64,000 nucleotides of DNA from Vitis vinifera (taxonomy: Eukaryota; Streptophyta; Magnoliopsida; Vitales; Vitaceae). The number at the start of each line of letters is the position of its first letter. Positions within the stretch are counted from its first letter, which is position 1. Of this stretch, positions 10,830 through 23,098 are shown in pieces. The DNA lies in the NCBI RefSeq assembly GCF_030704535.1, contig NC_081815.1, positions 16,357,001 through 16,421,000 of the forward strand, given 5' to 3'. Made by a program: the position numbers and the translations under genes. The notes under the pieces were generated by a model, which ran no database searches, had not been told where the DNA came from, and saw only the letters and a program-made list of their open reading frames with translations.

Positions 10830-12685
10830 AGGTTAACAGGCAGGTATAGTTTGCTGGACCTGATGCCATATTCTGATGATTATGCATGAGTTTTGAAGGT
10901 TCTTTATTCTGCCAATTTTCAGTCCTTTTAAGGATACAAGTGCACAAGAGAAAATTTCCAATTTGATTCTATTAGTGAGACATGCAGACAGTGGGGTCTA
11001 GCTCTGAAGACATTGAAGCTGAACAAATGGAAGTTGCTAGACGAGTAATATGTCCATGCATATGTTGATAAAGGACTCATTTTATCAGTCAAGAACATAC
11101 ATTGGATTGGTCTTAAGAGTGCAAATTTATAGTGCAATACTCTTAATTTTTTCTTTCTTTAAAATATTTAATGTAGTTAATCTCAATTGATCACAATTAG
11201 AATATGTTTTGGACTGCATCCGAACACACCATTTATCTGTATACATAAGATAGAACATAACAAATTGCAATAAAATGAGGTCTTCCACTCAAACATGTAC
11301 GATATACTCGTCCAACTCCATTAACAGCACAATTAACTCAGAGACACCTGCTTTCAAGCTTGTATAGTTTGAATATATAAAAAATTGTAGAAGTTGCAAA
11401 TATGGTCAGTTAACTAGACGAATGATTTAATATTTTGAGCTAAACAAATGTGATGGATTCATTTCTATTAGTAGCAATGACAAAGTGGGGTGCGTATGCC
11501 CAAGAAATCGCTAATTCATATTCCTTTTTCATGGCAAGAGAAGAAGCTACATACGGACATTTTTGGATGCACCAGAACTGAACATATATATGATGTCAGA
11601 ATCAAGTTCACATGCAACATTCAAATTTAACTGAAAGAATAAGATGAATCAAGTGATGTAAGTTCTGGATATAATGGCATTGAGACTGAGCCCACTGACA
11701 TATGGGCTAAAAAAATTGTTGGACGCCAGACATTCTTGTCTTATTTAAAACAACCTATGCATTTATGATTGAAAAAGTATTCTATTTGAACGATGCTGGC
11801 ATAAAAATTCCAAGTTTCATTTGACATCAGAGCCCTATTGTAAAGAGAATTGGTATCAAGATGTAGTTCAGAAGTTTATTTAGAGTAAGCATAATTTAGA
11901 AAGGGGAAATGTATAGAGTATTAGAGGGCATTTGCTTTTTCAGTTTTTTGCTGAAAGTAATTTGCTTTCAGACTTTAAATTGATTATTTTTCTACTTTTT
12001 CATGACTTATTATAAACCTTTTTATGAATAGAGAAAACAAAAATATTTGACTTTTTCTAAATGGAAAAATTAACATGTTAGTTTTTCTTCACTTTTTAAT
12101 GTTTAATATAAATAAAATATTAAAAAAAACAAACAACCTCATACTTAACACTATTAAGCATTAAAGTTATATTTAGAATTAAATAAAAAAACAATGTATA
12201 AAATACATATATAGTGGAAATATGAAACTGGAAGGGCCTACTAGGATGACAAGCAAATTCTGGATCTGGTCTTTTATTATATTGGCAGATTACATTTGGA
12301 GATGAGAGGCATTTTGGAAGGTGTTAATTTGATCATCATGTGATCATGGTCCATAGAAAAATTCCTTTAGAAAAACTCTTCATGCCGTAATTTACTTTAG
12401 TCATTGACCAGCTCTATATGAAGTTATCTCACTTTGAAACAAATCTGCGTGTGGTATACTTTTGGAGATGAATGAAGTTCCAAGGAGATCTCATGTTGAA
12501 AAGGAAAATGATAGTGGGTAACAAATCAAATTCGGGAAATCCGTCGTGGACTTAGGCAATTAGCTTCAAATTAGAAGGAAAAAAAAATCTAAATTATCAT
12601 TGAAGGAGAGAATTTTCTATTGTCCAAAAAACCTAAATTCTGACTATGAAAAGTTGGAACCCCATTTGCCAACATGCATGGTTAC
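10830..12685. other. AT-rich interval downstream of MIR169-A4
   Basis: A TTAACAG acceptor-like site lies at about 10834-10840. Sequence at about 11930-12230 (beginning GAGGGCATTTGCTTTTTCAG) has the look of a MITE, but I cannot find its second end. From about 12600 sequence similar to the group B units appears (GAAAAGTTGGAACCCCATTTG). No protein gene is seen. Confidence 0.4.
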
Positions 12686-12690
12686 ATGCA

Positions 12691-14614
12691 TGATTCGTGC
12701 CCAATTGGTGTCTCAGCGGATTCATGTCCAGCTGGTGCTCTTTGATTGAGAGAGTAATCAACAAAATTTATAACCTATATCACCATGCATTAGGATAGCT
12801 TAGCTAATATAGCATAGTGGCTCTAGGATCGTTCACTGGGAAGGGTTTTCAACTCTCAACTGATACCAATTCAAAGTAAATTGGTGCCTTTTCATTTCAA
12901 GGTTAGCTTAAGAAATAAAACACAAACTTTGTTTAAATGAGGTTTTGTTTAAAGCTAACTAAAAAGAAAGTAATGGAAATTACTTATGAAGAAAAACATT
13001 CCTTGAAGGTTTAGGTTCACCGGGGAGGTTCCTTATGCAAAAACAGAGCTCCGGTCATTTGGTTCGTTTCCTCGCATTAGAGAATTAACATATAGTCAAT
13101 TCTCTAACCGGTGCTGTACAGAGGTATCCTTTAAATGGATTTCAGCTCTAATTCCCTCTCATTGATGCAACTTGTAATGGCTCGTGCCTCTCACCTAGCA
13201 TTTGCCATTCAAGGTGATCTTTAACCTTGGATTTCCCTTCACAAGCTCGCAAGAGATAACTAATGGAAGTCTCTTTGGAGTCCAAAAGCTTACCAAGTGT
13301 TGGCAATTCTAGAAAATCCTACCTCCAAGTCACTTCCCAAAAGCTCGCAAGAGATAAACAAGTGCATCTCCATGGACGGAGATCACTGGCCTTACCAAGT
13401 GTTGGCTCAAGTGACTTGAAGGTGTTTTAAGTTAACTAAAAACATAGAAATCATTAAAGAATCACACTTTTTCTTCATTAATGATTGAAACCACAAAACT
13501 ACTAATTCATGCACTTGGAACCTTTCCCGGCAACCTTAACTCCAAGGAAATAAAAGTCTAGTCACTCATTCTCTGAGGAAATTTCCTTAGAGCTTGTTTG
13601 GCTAGTAAGAAAACTAACGAGAAAACAATTATATGAAGGAAAAACAGAGCAAGTGCTCTGTGAAATATATTTCTTTTTTCTGCCGATTACATAATTGATA
13701 TCTTTGTAAAGAAAATTACAAACTATATATATGAGGTTATTCACCCTTTGTACTTACTTAAAGACTAAGGAATCCTATGATAGGTGGATTACAAGGAGAC
13801 TTTGGGGATTTAGACATCAAATATCTAAAGCAAAATATCCTAAAATATCTCAAAATGTCGGTCGGAAATATCAGGAAGCTTCAGGAGAACACCGCTGCTC
13901 TGTATACCGAGAGAAAAACTCTCCAGGTAAGCGCTATCAGTGGATCCGGATATGTTTGACCAGAGAAGTTGAAACGTCCTCCTCTCCCATCCGGATATGA
14001 GATATCCGGATGTAAAATGTCGGCGCGCAGAATTCCGGATGTGAAATGTCGGCGCACGGAATTCTTCCCCGGGTGGACTGAGCTATGCTGCGCAAGGGGG
14101 ACCGTCTACGTGTGCAAGGTGTAGGGACCCCTCTCCCGGATGACACGGAGGGCGCAAGGCTATCCGGATCAACTCCATCCGGATTTCCCAAGAGGACATG
14201 CGGCGCGCTCCCCCTATCCGGACTCCCTCAGAGGAAAATGTGATGCAATGCTATCTGGCGCAGCTCCATCCGGACGATAGCATATACTATTCGGATATGT
14301 TGTCCGGATGGAAAACATTGACTAAAGTGAGTGAGCGAGCCTTGCTACAACCCACATTCCGCCGCTCTCCGATGGTGTGTCCGGACGCCCTGTCCGGACA
14401 TCTTTGTCATGGATTCCAAAGAACTCTCCTCAATCTACGGATTGCTTTGGTGATAAAAAAGCTATCAAAACACCAAAACTTAACACAATTTGGTTAGAAT
14501 TGATTGCAAGGGTCCTTAATATGTTAATTGGGTTAAAAGGTGATAACTATTACTCGAAAGTGTTTAAAAGAGTTTATTACAAGCTATCAAATAGCACTTT
14601 TTGAGTAGTAATCA
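12691..14614 (-). mobile_element. Solo LTR, gypsy type with TCCGGA words (minus strand)
   Basis: This 1924-bp minus-strand LTR starts (at 14614) TGATTACTACTCAAAA and ends (at 12691) in GGGCACGAATCA. The ends match those of the 21206-34123 element and of the 60795-62584 solo LTR. The 5-bp target duplication ATGCA is present at 12686-12690 and 14615-14619. Removing the LTR and one ATGCA rejoins a normal group B unit (GGTTACATGCATGCTTACG). No internal region is present, so this is a product of LTR-LTR recombination. From about 13937 to 14400 it contains many copies of TCCGGA in a GC-rich block. A conserved stem-loop lies near 13555-13605. Confidence 0.92.
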
Positions 14615-15344
14615 ATGCATGCTTACGCTTTTTATTGTCCATATACAGATGATAAAAGGGTGAAAAAACACTTTATCCGGGGAAGGATCTGCAAATCACA
14701 CATATCCTTTGATTATATTATTTCTGTCCTCAAAGAACACCTGCAAATTAATGAGAACAATCGCGTTGCTTTACAACCTTTCATCAATAAAGGGCCTTTC
14801 TCCAACGCCATCTCTTTCTCCAACTTCTTTAGGAATCTTTTGGGTATCTTTACCATTTCTATATGTGAAAACTGGAGTCCAAATTGTTAAACAAATACCA
14901 TCTCTAATTGGCATAGAGAATGTACATGAAACAGAATGCCATGGAAGAGGCAGGAAAAACAAACAAATAAAAACATCAGGCTCATCCCTTCCCATCAATA
15001 ATTTATGCTTTGATCGAGCCTACATGCATGAGACTATGCTCTATTGTTATTCTCCAAAGGATTCCAAGCATCATACATGCAAGTCCCCCCCCCCCCCCCC
15101 CCTCTCTCTCTCTCTCTGTCTGTCACACACTCAACACACACATTCTATTCTCAAATTCTCTGACGAATTAATAACATCCTTCGTGCTATATCAAAGGGTC
15201 CAGATCTCCATTGTTTCATACCGATTGTAAGAAGATTTAGGCTGTGTGAGAATAAGGATCTTTTGCTTAGGCAGAATTATGAGCATTTACACTTAAGGGA
15301 TATATAATTGGTCAACTCAGATAGAGAACAATGAAGTTATCAGA
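14615..15344 (+). repeat. Partial group B unit without hairpin
   Basis: This aligns to the upstream part of other group B units (for example TGGCATAGAGAATGTACA near 14911 against 51303). It continues into a second upstream half at 15345 before any hairpin appears. It therefore looks like a unit that lost its MIR169 core by deletion or unequal crossover. Confidence 0.6.
15085..15117. repeat. Compound microsatellite (C)n(TC)n
   Basis: About 18 consecutive C are followed by about seven TC repeats. The length is likely to be polymorphic and to be unreliable in assembly. Confidence 0.9.
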
Positions 15345-16372
15345 AATTCCATGCCTAATTTTTTATCAACAATATGGCAAAGGAAAACCTGACTAGAGAA
15401 GCAAGACATATAAATATGAAAATTAGAATTAGCAGTTAAACCCGAGAAGTGTGCAAATAGTAGACGAGATAATGTGAAAATTAAAAGCTTTCAAGGAACT
15501 ACAAGCTAGAAAATATATGTCACCATGAAAAAAAGCCACAAATTAAGCAATGATCTACATGGTACATTTCCCTCAGCCAAGCCTTAAGTTCTTCAAATTA
15601 GAAGAAAATTAACAGAGGATTATCTCCAATGCCATGGGCTTTCCACTTCTCAAAACACCTTTTAGGTCATGACTATGAAAGTTCCAATCCTATATCAACA
15701 TGCATAGTTACATGCTTCAAGTTTATGTGGTCCATATGCAGATGGCAAAAGGGTCAGAAACCACTACATCCAGGAAAGCATTTACAAATGACGTGCATTA
15801 CTCTCTTCACCCTTTCATCACCAGTAAAGTTCTTTTCTCCAACTTTTATTTTCATTTTGGATCTGTTTTACCATATCTATATAATTGTATTTAGACTCAA
15901 GCAAGTTAAATTTGAAATTTTTAAACAATAGACCTAATTAGCATGGAAAATGTTCATCAAACAGATGCCATTTACAGAGGTAGAAAAAACACCAGCCTCA
16001 CCTCTTCCCATTATTGATTTTTGCCTTGCCCTAGATGAAAACAAGTTCTTTTTATTGATTTCTAAATCTTAGACAAGTTTGCATTGGCATATATAAAGGA
16101 TTGCAAACATCACTATTCTTTCTCAGAAACATATGAGATTCTATTCCCATATATATATTTTGAAGTTTAGCATTCCAACCAACCTTTTAGTGCCTTTCCG
16201 CAATACCAAGGGTGCATGTCTTGTGCTGAGCCAAAGCACACAAATATTAGAAGAAACATTTGGGTGCATGAGAATACGGATAATTCTATTTAGTGGTGTT
16301 AATGCACTTGCCCTGTTGGATATATACTACCCAAATAGAGAATAATGAGGATATCAACTCTCCTTATATACC

Positions 16373-16381
16373 TATATAAAT
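16373..16381 (+). promoter_or_regulatory. TATA box of split MIR169-B1
   Basis: TATATAAAT lies 137 bases before the start of the miR169 sequence. The box is shared with units B2 and B4. Confidence 0.5.
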
Positions 16382-16482
16382 GGCAACAATGCAGCAAAGA
16401 TACATGGGGCAGAGAAAAACCATATATTAAAAAGAAAATTGTTGCCTTTGTCCATGCTTCGTGTTTTGCATTTTAAGAGTTT

Positions 16483-17150
16483 TGCACGAAAAGGTAGAGA
16501 GGGTGGAATTGAGCCAAGTGTCATGGACTTAGTCATTTCCTAAGCTCAAGTGGCACTTAGACAAGTCAAGACCCTTGATCTTGCTAAGTCAGCTTTACTC
16601 CTGATGTTTAGCTTGCTAGGCTAAGATGCTTATGACTTGGAAGTTTTAGAAGGCATAGTAGGCAACTTTTATAGAATGGAAGCTTTACAAGTGCTTTGGA
16701 ACTCACTTGTTTGGTGCTTTGGCCAAATGAGGCCCTCACCTAGTTATAGTCACCAATGGAACTCTCTGGAACCTTGGAGGGTTCCTTACAACTTAAGAAT
16801 AATCTAGAACATCCTATACAATTCTATGTACAAGCCTATGTACAAGAATATACAAGAGATTTCTAGAATTCTCTAGAAAGCCTTGGACTCCTCTCATGCC
16901 TTCCACCATAGTGTGGAGATGTGTGACATCTCTAGGTATTTTTAGAACTTTCCACACTCTCCCCATCAATGGCTAAGTGTAGGAGTCTCCAGAAGCTTCA
17001 TGGGCTCTATATAAACCTCTAGGGAGGTTCATTTGAAGCATCCTGTGACACAAGGATGACTTGTCATCATTGCAGTTGGTATTTGAAGCTTTAACTGGTC
17101 ATGCATGGAGAGTTATCCTTGTTTCCTTTAGCTCCTCTTCCTTTCATGCA
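16483..17150 (+). pseudogene. MIR169: MIR169-B1, hairpin split by a solo LTR
   Basis: The 5' part of the mature arm, TGAGCCAAG, ends at 16518. The remainder, GATGACTTGTCA, resumes at 17055-17066. The loop follows, and then the star arm near 17108-17127 (GAGAGTTATCCTTGTTTCC). Outer-stem sequences (GGTAGAGAGGGTGGAATT on the left, CTTTAGCTCCTCTTCC on the right) match units B2 and B3. The break lies between positions 9 and 10 of the miRNA. The stem would need to be formed across 532 bp, so correct Dicer processing is very unlikely. The remaining halves also show the change GTCA where B2 has GCCG. I infer a formerly functional gene destroyed by insertion. Confidence 0.9.
16519..17050 (+). mobile_element. 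532-bp solo LTR, copia-like, inside miR169
   Basis: It begins TGTCATGGACTTAGTC and ends CATCCTGTGACA, with terminal TGTCA / TGACA inverted repeat. It is flanked by CAAG at 16515-16518 and 17051-17054, a 4-bp target duplication, or 5 bp with one changed base (CCAAG/ACAAG). A TATA-like TATATAAAC stands near 17011, and no internal coding region is present. The empty-site sequence is given by the homologous miR169 arms at 45339 and 51928. Confidence 0.88.
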
Positions 17151-18194
17151 AATTGCTGTAGACCTATATATATATTTATTCTACCAAAAATCTAATGCCA
17201 ATACTGCTTCAATATATACAAGGGGAAATCATCAACAAAATGAGGGTTTAAATGGATTTTTTCTTTTCCCATCTTTTCCAGCTCATTGGTTCATTTACTT
17301 ATATTTTTTGCATGTGCTTAGAGATGATTGATCAAACTCTTCATCATGTATAAGCATGGAGGTAATTTCCCTTTTTTCCTCTCATCCTATAATTTTAAGA
17401 AAATTTGTGCTTTGTATTCTAAATTTAGATGCTTATGCATGAGTAATGCAGGTTCTTTCTTAAGAAAAACCATCATTTTGCAGTGATACTCCCAAAGATC
17501 TGAGTCTTCACAAGACATGATCTCATTAATAACAATATTATTAACAAAGTGATCTTTATCAAAGAATGGTTTTAGAAGACATAATTAGATTCTTTATTAG
17601 GAAAGCAATAAGCATTTGTGGACCTTGAAGTCATACAGAACTAAAGAGGAATGGAAAGCTCATAATTTCAGCTGGCCGGTTGAAAAATCCTTGCCACTCC
17701 TTGAGTTGGTATGAGCAAATAGAGTCACTTATGAGGGATGCAAAGTGCTATCTCATGATCAATGCCAATGTTAACAAGCATGTATAACTATGGCATTGGG
17801 AGAAAACCTTTGAAAATATGTGGATCAACAGATATTAATATATACCTAAATGATTCAGTTTACTAGCTAGTAAAAAAAAATTATTCATTTGATTGGATCA
17901 AAACTAAAGGCAATCTCTTTATTTGAATGTATGGTGCTATTGATTCTATACCTTGGATATTTAATTGCATATCTTATACAACATTTGAGTAGACTGAGTT
18001 GGTGGCACAAAATGGAGAAATTCCCATACTCAAGGGATCGCCAAAATCAGAAGGAAACTAAAGAAGCCATTCTCATTAATTAAAGCTTAGCATGCATGAT
18101 AGACAAATGGAGTGCTCATATAAAATTGCAATGAAAGCCATGGACTCAAACTTCCATGTCTCATAGCTTAGTGTCAAGTATATATGTTGAAAAG

Positions 18195-20925
18195 TGTTGG
18201 ATAGAAAGAATTAAAAGATTAGTACATGATGGAGTACTTAGTACTTTGGATTTTACTGATTTTGACACTAGTGTGGACTAAATTAAGGGAAAACAGACCA
18301 ACAAGTCAAAGAAAGGTGTCAAGAGGAGCACAAACATATTAGAGATCACACATTCATACATTTGTAGTCCAAACATGGACTTGTATGGTCGGAAATACTT
18401 CATCTTTTTCATAGACGATGACTCACGATACATGTATCTCTACTTGCTTCATAACAAGAATGAAACATTAGATGCCTTTAAGGTTTGTAAGGCCAAAGTA
18501 GAGAGCTAATGCGGAAAACAAATTAAGATAGTGAGAATAGATAGAGGTGGAGAATATTTTGGTAAATACACTAAGGATGGACAAGCACCTGGTCCATTTG
18601 CAAAGTTTCTTCAAGAGCATGGGATAGTTGCCTAATATACCATGCTTGGTTTCCTAGACTAGAATGGCATAGTAGAAAGAAGAAACCAAATGTTATTGGA
18701 CATGGTACGGAGTATGCTTAGCAACTCTAAGGTTCCTAAATCCTTATGGACTAAAGCTCTTAAAATGACAGTGTATATATTGAATTGAGTTCCAACTAAG
18801 GTTGTTCTAAAGACACCATTTGATCGAATTATGGAAATGTTGGAAACCGAGTTTGCGACATATATGTGTTTGGGGATGCCCACCTGAAGTAAGAGTTTAC
18901 AAACCACAAGAGACAAAACTGAACCTAAGGTACTTAGTGAATTTTTCATTGGATGTGTCGAAAGGTCTAAAGGGTACATATTATATTGTACATCCCGCAA
19001 CACTAAGATTGTGGAATCATTCAATGGGAGTGATCAATCCCAGAGCATAGTCTCTAAGAAAGATCAATCTTCCACCTAAAGTGAAATATTGGTTATCATT
19101 CATAACACTCCTCAAGTTCAAACAAGAGTTGAACAACCAATCGTTGAAGTTCCACAAGCTGTAAAGAATATCCCAGTAGATCAAGTTGTTTAGGAAATGC
19201 CAGAAATTGTTGAACAATCAACTGAACAACATGATCCTCAGGAAAATGTTAATTCAACGTTAAGGAGATCTACTAAAGTAAGGAAATCAACAATTCCTAG
19301 TGATTATGTCGTGTATCTATAAGAATCGAACTATAACATTAAAGGCAAAAATGATCTTGAAACATTTTTACAAGCCATGAGTTGCAAAGAATCAAATTTA
19401 TGGTACAATGCTAAGAAAGATGAGATGAATTCTATGGCATCTAATGGAGTCTAGAATCTTGTTGAGTTACCTAATGGTGCAAAAGTCATAGGATGTAAAT
19501 GGGTCTTTAGGATAAAGAAAGATTTATTAGGCAACATTGAAAAATATAAAGCAAGACTCGTTGCTAAAGGATTAATTCAGAAGGAAGGAATCGACTATAA
19601 GGAGACATTTTCCTTTGTATTTAAGAAAGATTCTTTTCATATTATTATGGAATTGGTTGCATATTTTGATTTAGAACTGCAACAAATGGATGTGAAAACA
19701 AATTTCCTCAATGAAGATATAAAGGAAGAAGTTTACATGAAACAACCAAAAGGATTTTCCTCTAGAGATGGTGAGCATTTGGTGTGCAAGCTCAAGAAAT
19801 CCATATATGGATTGAAACAAGCCTCTTTTTAGTGGTACCTGAAATTCCATGATGTTATCTCTTCATTTGGGTTTGTAGAGAACATTATGGATCCATGTAT
19901 ATACTAAAAGGTCAGTGGAAGTAAAATCTGTTTCCTTATTCTATATGTGGATGACATTTTACTTGCAACCAATGATAAGAGTTTGCTACATGAGGTGAAA
20001 CAATTTATATTTATAAACTTTGACATGAAGGATATGGATAATCCATCTTATGTCATTGGCATTAAGATACATAGAGACAAATTTTGAGGAATTTTGGGTT
20101 TGTCTCAAGATCTATATCAACAAAGTTTTAGAGAGATTTCAGATGAAAGATTGTTCACCAAGCATATCACCCATTATGAAGAATGATAGGTTTAATTTGA
20201 ACCAGTACCCAAAAAATGATCTTGAAAGGGAACAAATGAAGAACATTCCATATGCTTCTATTGTTGGAAGCCTAATATATACTCAAGTCTACACAAGACC
20301 TAACGTTGCATTTGTTGTTAGGATATTGGGAAGATATCGGAGTAATCTAGGTACAAAACATTGGAGAATTGCAAAGAAGGTGTTAAGGTACCTTCAAGGG
20401 ACGAAGGACTACATGCTTATGTATAAACAAAATGATAATCTAGAGGTGATCTGTTACTCAAATTTAGACTTTACTGGCTATGTCGATTCATAGAAATCAA
20501 CATCTAGATACATTTCTATGTTCGTGAGTGGATTAGAGGAGTGAAAAGTAGACTTTGACTACTACTTCCTCTATGGAAGTCGAGTTTGTATCTTGTTTTA
20601 AGGCTACCTTGCATGGTGTATGGATGAAGAGTTTCATTTTTGGGCTTAGATTTGTGGATTCAATTTCTAGGCTATTAAGGATATATTGCAACAATTCAAT
20701 TGCAATTTTTATAGCTAAAAACAACAAAAGTGATAGTTGAAGCAAACAAATCGACATCAAGTATTTAGCCATAAGGGAACATGTAAAGAGAAAACAATGG
20801 TTATTGAACACATCAACACTGAATTGATGATAGTTAATTTTTTGATAAAAGGCACGCCACTATCGAAATTCAAGGATCATGCGGATAGAATGGGACTTAG
20901 TTCCTTTGTATGGTTTTCGTTGTAA
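18195..20925 (+). pseudogene. Ty1/copia pol remnant (integrase, RT, RNase H)
   Basis: The order is integrase, reverse transcriptase, RNase H on the + strand. Visible pieces are RLVHDGVLSTLDF (pre-integrase, about 18210), FFIDDDSRYMYLYLL (about 18400), IVRIDRGGEYFGKYT (about 18535) and KYKARLVAKGLIQKEGIDY (about 19545). These are followed by MDVKTNFLNEDIKEEVYMKQ (about 19690), ILYVDDILLATND with an intact YVDD at 19943-19954, KVLRYLQGTKDYML (about 20380) and a degraded RNase H end (MEVEFVSCFKA, IYCNNSIAIFIAKN). It closes with LIKGTPLSKFKDHADRMGL at about 20845. Several in-frame stops and frameshifts break it. The 5' LTR, gag and protease are missing. It joins the MIR169 unit at about 18195. 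Confidence 0.9.
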
Positions 20926-21183
20926 GAACGAATGTTATTTGTTATGAAATTCTATTTATGTGATAATATTTTTCTTGTATTTGTTTCTAATTTGTGTACA
21001 CTTTCATTCATTTGAGAAGTTTGGACCTAGAATAAACATAGGGTTTATTCATTAAGTAATGAAGATAAGTGTTTAAGAGACATAATGCATTGTGATAGAT
21101 GGAAGATAGTACTCATTTTAGACAACTTGTTGTCATGATTCATGTATTTTGTTTTTCTTACTATGGTGAATGATGGAATATAT

Positions 21184-21199
21184 GGACCAAGTTGGAAAA
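21184..21199 (+). other. Polypurine tract of the copia element
   Basis: GGACCAAGTTGGAAAA directly precedes TGTTAG, in the manner of copia polypurine tracts before the 3' LTR. This sets the start of the copia 3' LTR at 21200. Confidence 0.6.
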
Positions 21200-21205
21200 T
21201 GTTAG
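21200..21205 (+). mobile_element. Copia 3' LTR, first 6 bases before nested insertion
   Basis: TGTTAG is the beginning of the copia LTR. Its GTTAG (21201-21205) is the left target duplication of the gypsy element. The LTR resumes at 34124. Confidence 0.75.
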
Positions 21206-22867
21206 TGATTTCTACTCAAAACATGCTATTTTGTAGCTTGTAATTAGCTCTTTTAAACACTCTTGAGTAGTAATTATTACCTTTTAACTCGATTAACATG
21301 TTAGGGACCCTTGCAATCAGATTTCTAACAATTGTGTTAAGTTTTGGTGCTTTTTGATAGCTTTAAGCCCACAAAAGCAATTTAAGAATGAGGGAGAGCT
21401 ATTTATAGTTCATGGCAAAGCTTTTGGAAGCTTTGATTTTTGAAGAAATCAAGCTATGGAGCCTCATAATCCTTTGCCTTAGTCGTTCAAAGTTTACAAG
21501 GGAGAAACAATGGAGAAGAAGAAAACAGGGGATGAAAACAGGGGACACAGCTGTAGTCTTTTAGTGCACTTTTGGAGCACTTCCCGAAGTCCATTATTTA
21601 CATTCTATATACCATTTCGAAGCTCAAAAAGTCAAGAATCCAATGGTTCAAACCACGTATGATTTGGAGCTGAAATGAGGAAGATATGGACTTAGGAAGA
21701 CAACTGCATCAAGCTGAGGGACAATTTCGCACACCACTGTTTAAGGTGCGAAATCCTCAGTCCATTGTGCGAAAATTTCGCACACCTCAAACCAACATGC
21801 GAAATTGGAACTCAGCGTGCAAAAATTGGATATTTTTGCCAACTCTTTTTCTTCTGATATTTTTGTGTTTAAATTTCCATTTTCTCCTTGTATTCAGCCA
21901 CTCATGTAATTCCTTAGCTAGGAAGTATCCAAGGAAGGGTAAAATTACCTTCCTATATGAATTCTCTTGTAATCACTGAAAATCTATCTTTTGGGGAGTT
22001 TTCTCCAGGAGACCAATGTAAATTTGATACTAAGTGAAATACAGAGATCTCTTTTACTTTTATTTTTCTCTCTTCTATTTTCTATTTTCTTGCAAGCCAA
22101 ACACCCTCTGAGGATGTTTTCCCAGAGGATGAGAGGCTAAACATTTAGTTTCTTGGAGTGAAGGAAGCTAGGTGAAAAGTCCAGATTAAAAGGTGGAAAG
22201 TTTCCGTGCATTGAATTCAGGTGGTTGGAGTCCATAAATGGTTTATAAAGCCAAGGTTTTGCCTTAAATCCCTTAGAATCACTTTGACTGGCCAATACAT
22301 GGTAAGCTTAAGGTCTCTGTGGATGCTTATTGCTAGATCCATATCAGTCCATTAGTTATCATGTACGAGCCATTGGAAAGTGATTCAAGGTGATAGCCCA
22401 TAGTGTCTTAAGCCATTAATGGACCTTGACTACCATCGCTAATGACTTTTTATGGATTAAATCTTCATTGTCAAACCGATACCGGTTCGGGAAATAACTA
22501 TAGGTTAAATCCCCAATGCGAGGAGAAAAATCCGGAATTTTCCACTTTGCATCTGGAACTTGAACCTAGCAACCTTTAGCTCCGGGAGACTTTCTTTCTT
22601 CCACTTTTTACTTAGTTCTATGTGAGTTTAGTTTAAATCACCACTTTCAAAACAATTTTATTTTCTTTTAAACTCTAAGTTTTTGATAAAGGAAATCATT
22701 AAATTCAATTCATAATCATGAGTATATCACTGGTAGAGTGAAAACCCATCCTTGAGTTCGACCCTAGAACTGCTATACTATAGTAGCTTTGCTACGCCAG
22801 TATAAGGTCATAGGTTTTATAAATGTTTTTGATTAAAAGACCCGGCTGGGAATTCAAACACGAATCA
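21206..22867 (+). repeat. 5' LTR of the Athila-like element
   Basis: It starts TGATTTCTACTCAAAAC and ends AACACGAATCA. Near its start, CTACTCAA and TTGAGTAG form an inverted repeat. Self-complementary TTTCGCAC / GTGCGAAA words lie at 21725-21786. A stem-loop around CCTCTGAGG and CCCAGAGG lies near 22100-22140, after a pyrimidine-rich stretch. Confidence 0.96.
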
Positions 22868-22869
22868 AA

Positions 22870-22887
22870 TGGCGCCGTTGCCGGGAA
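22870..22887 (+). other. Primer binding site, tRNA-Asp type
   Basis: TGGCGCCGTTGCCGGGAA begins two bases after the 5' LTR. This matches the 3' end complement of plant tRNA-Asp, used by Athila and Tat elements, apart from one or two bases. Confidence 0.88.
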
Positions 22888-23098
22888 TGGTGCCACAATA
22901 CAGTGATACAACCTTTTAGAGGCTACTTATGATTTTTATCACAAGTTGGGTGAATTCCTTTTTCACTAATTTTATTTTTTTTTTCATTTTCCTTTTGTTA
23001 ATTTTAATTTCATTTTCTTTCTAACCTTAATTTTTTTTTTTCTAGATTCCTTTTGTTTTTGTTGTTTTTTGTTTTATTTCAGGTAGTGTAACTTGTGC
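22888..23098 (+). other. Untranslated leader of the gypsy element
   Basis: T-rich leader between primer site and gag. A TAG at 23084-23086 closes the gag frame upstream, so the first ATG is at 23099. Confidence 0.6.

Larger units (their letters stand above)
15345..18194 (+). repeat. Group B MIR169 unit B1 (interrupted)
   Basis: This aligns to 43250-46300 and 50930-52930, and to 59690-60790 continued at 62585. Shared landmarks are CAGCCAAGCCTTAAG near 15576, the TATA box, the hairpin, the AATGCAGGTTCTTTCTTAAG acceptor region near 17446, and GATTGGATCAAA near 17891. Its own interruptions are the 532-bp solo LTR and the copia pol fragment that replaces it at about 18195. Confidence 0.8.

Noticed and set aside
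11930-12230. Second MITE type (begins GAGGGCATTTGC)
   Set aside because: Only one end looks like a terminal repeat; without the other end or an empty site I do not call it.
14709-15230. 173-codon open frame
   Set aside because: It spans a C/TC microsatellite and repeat-unit flank, has no domain, and is not kept in the paralogous units.
18659-19024. 121-codon minus-strand frame
   Set aside because: It is the shadow of the copia integrase remnant on the + strand.
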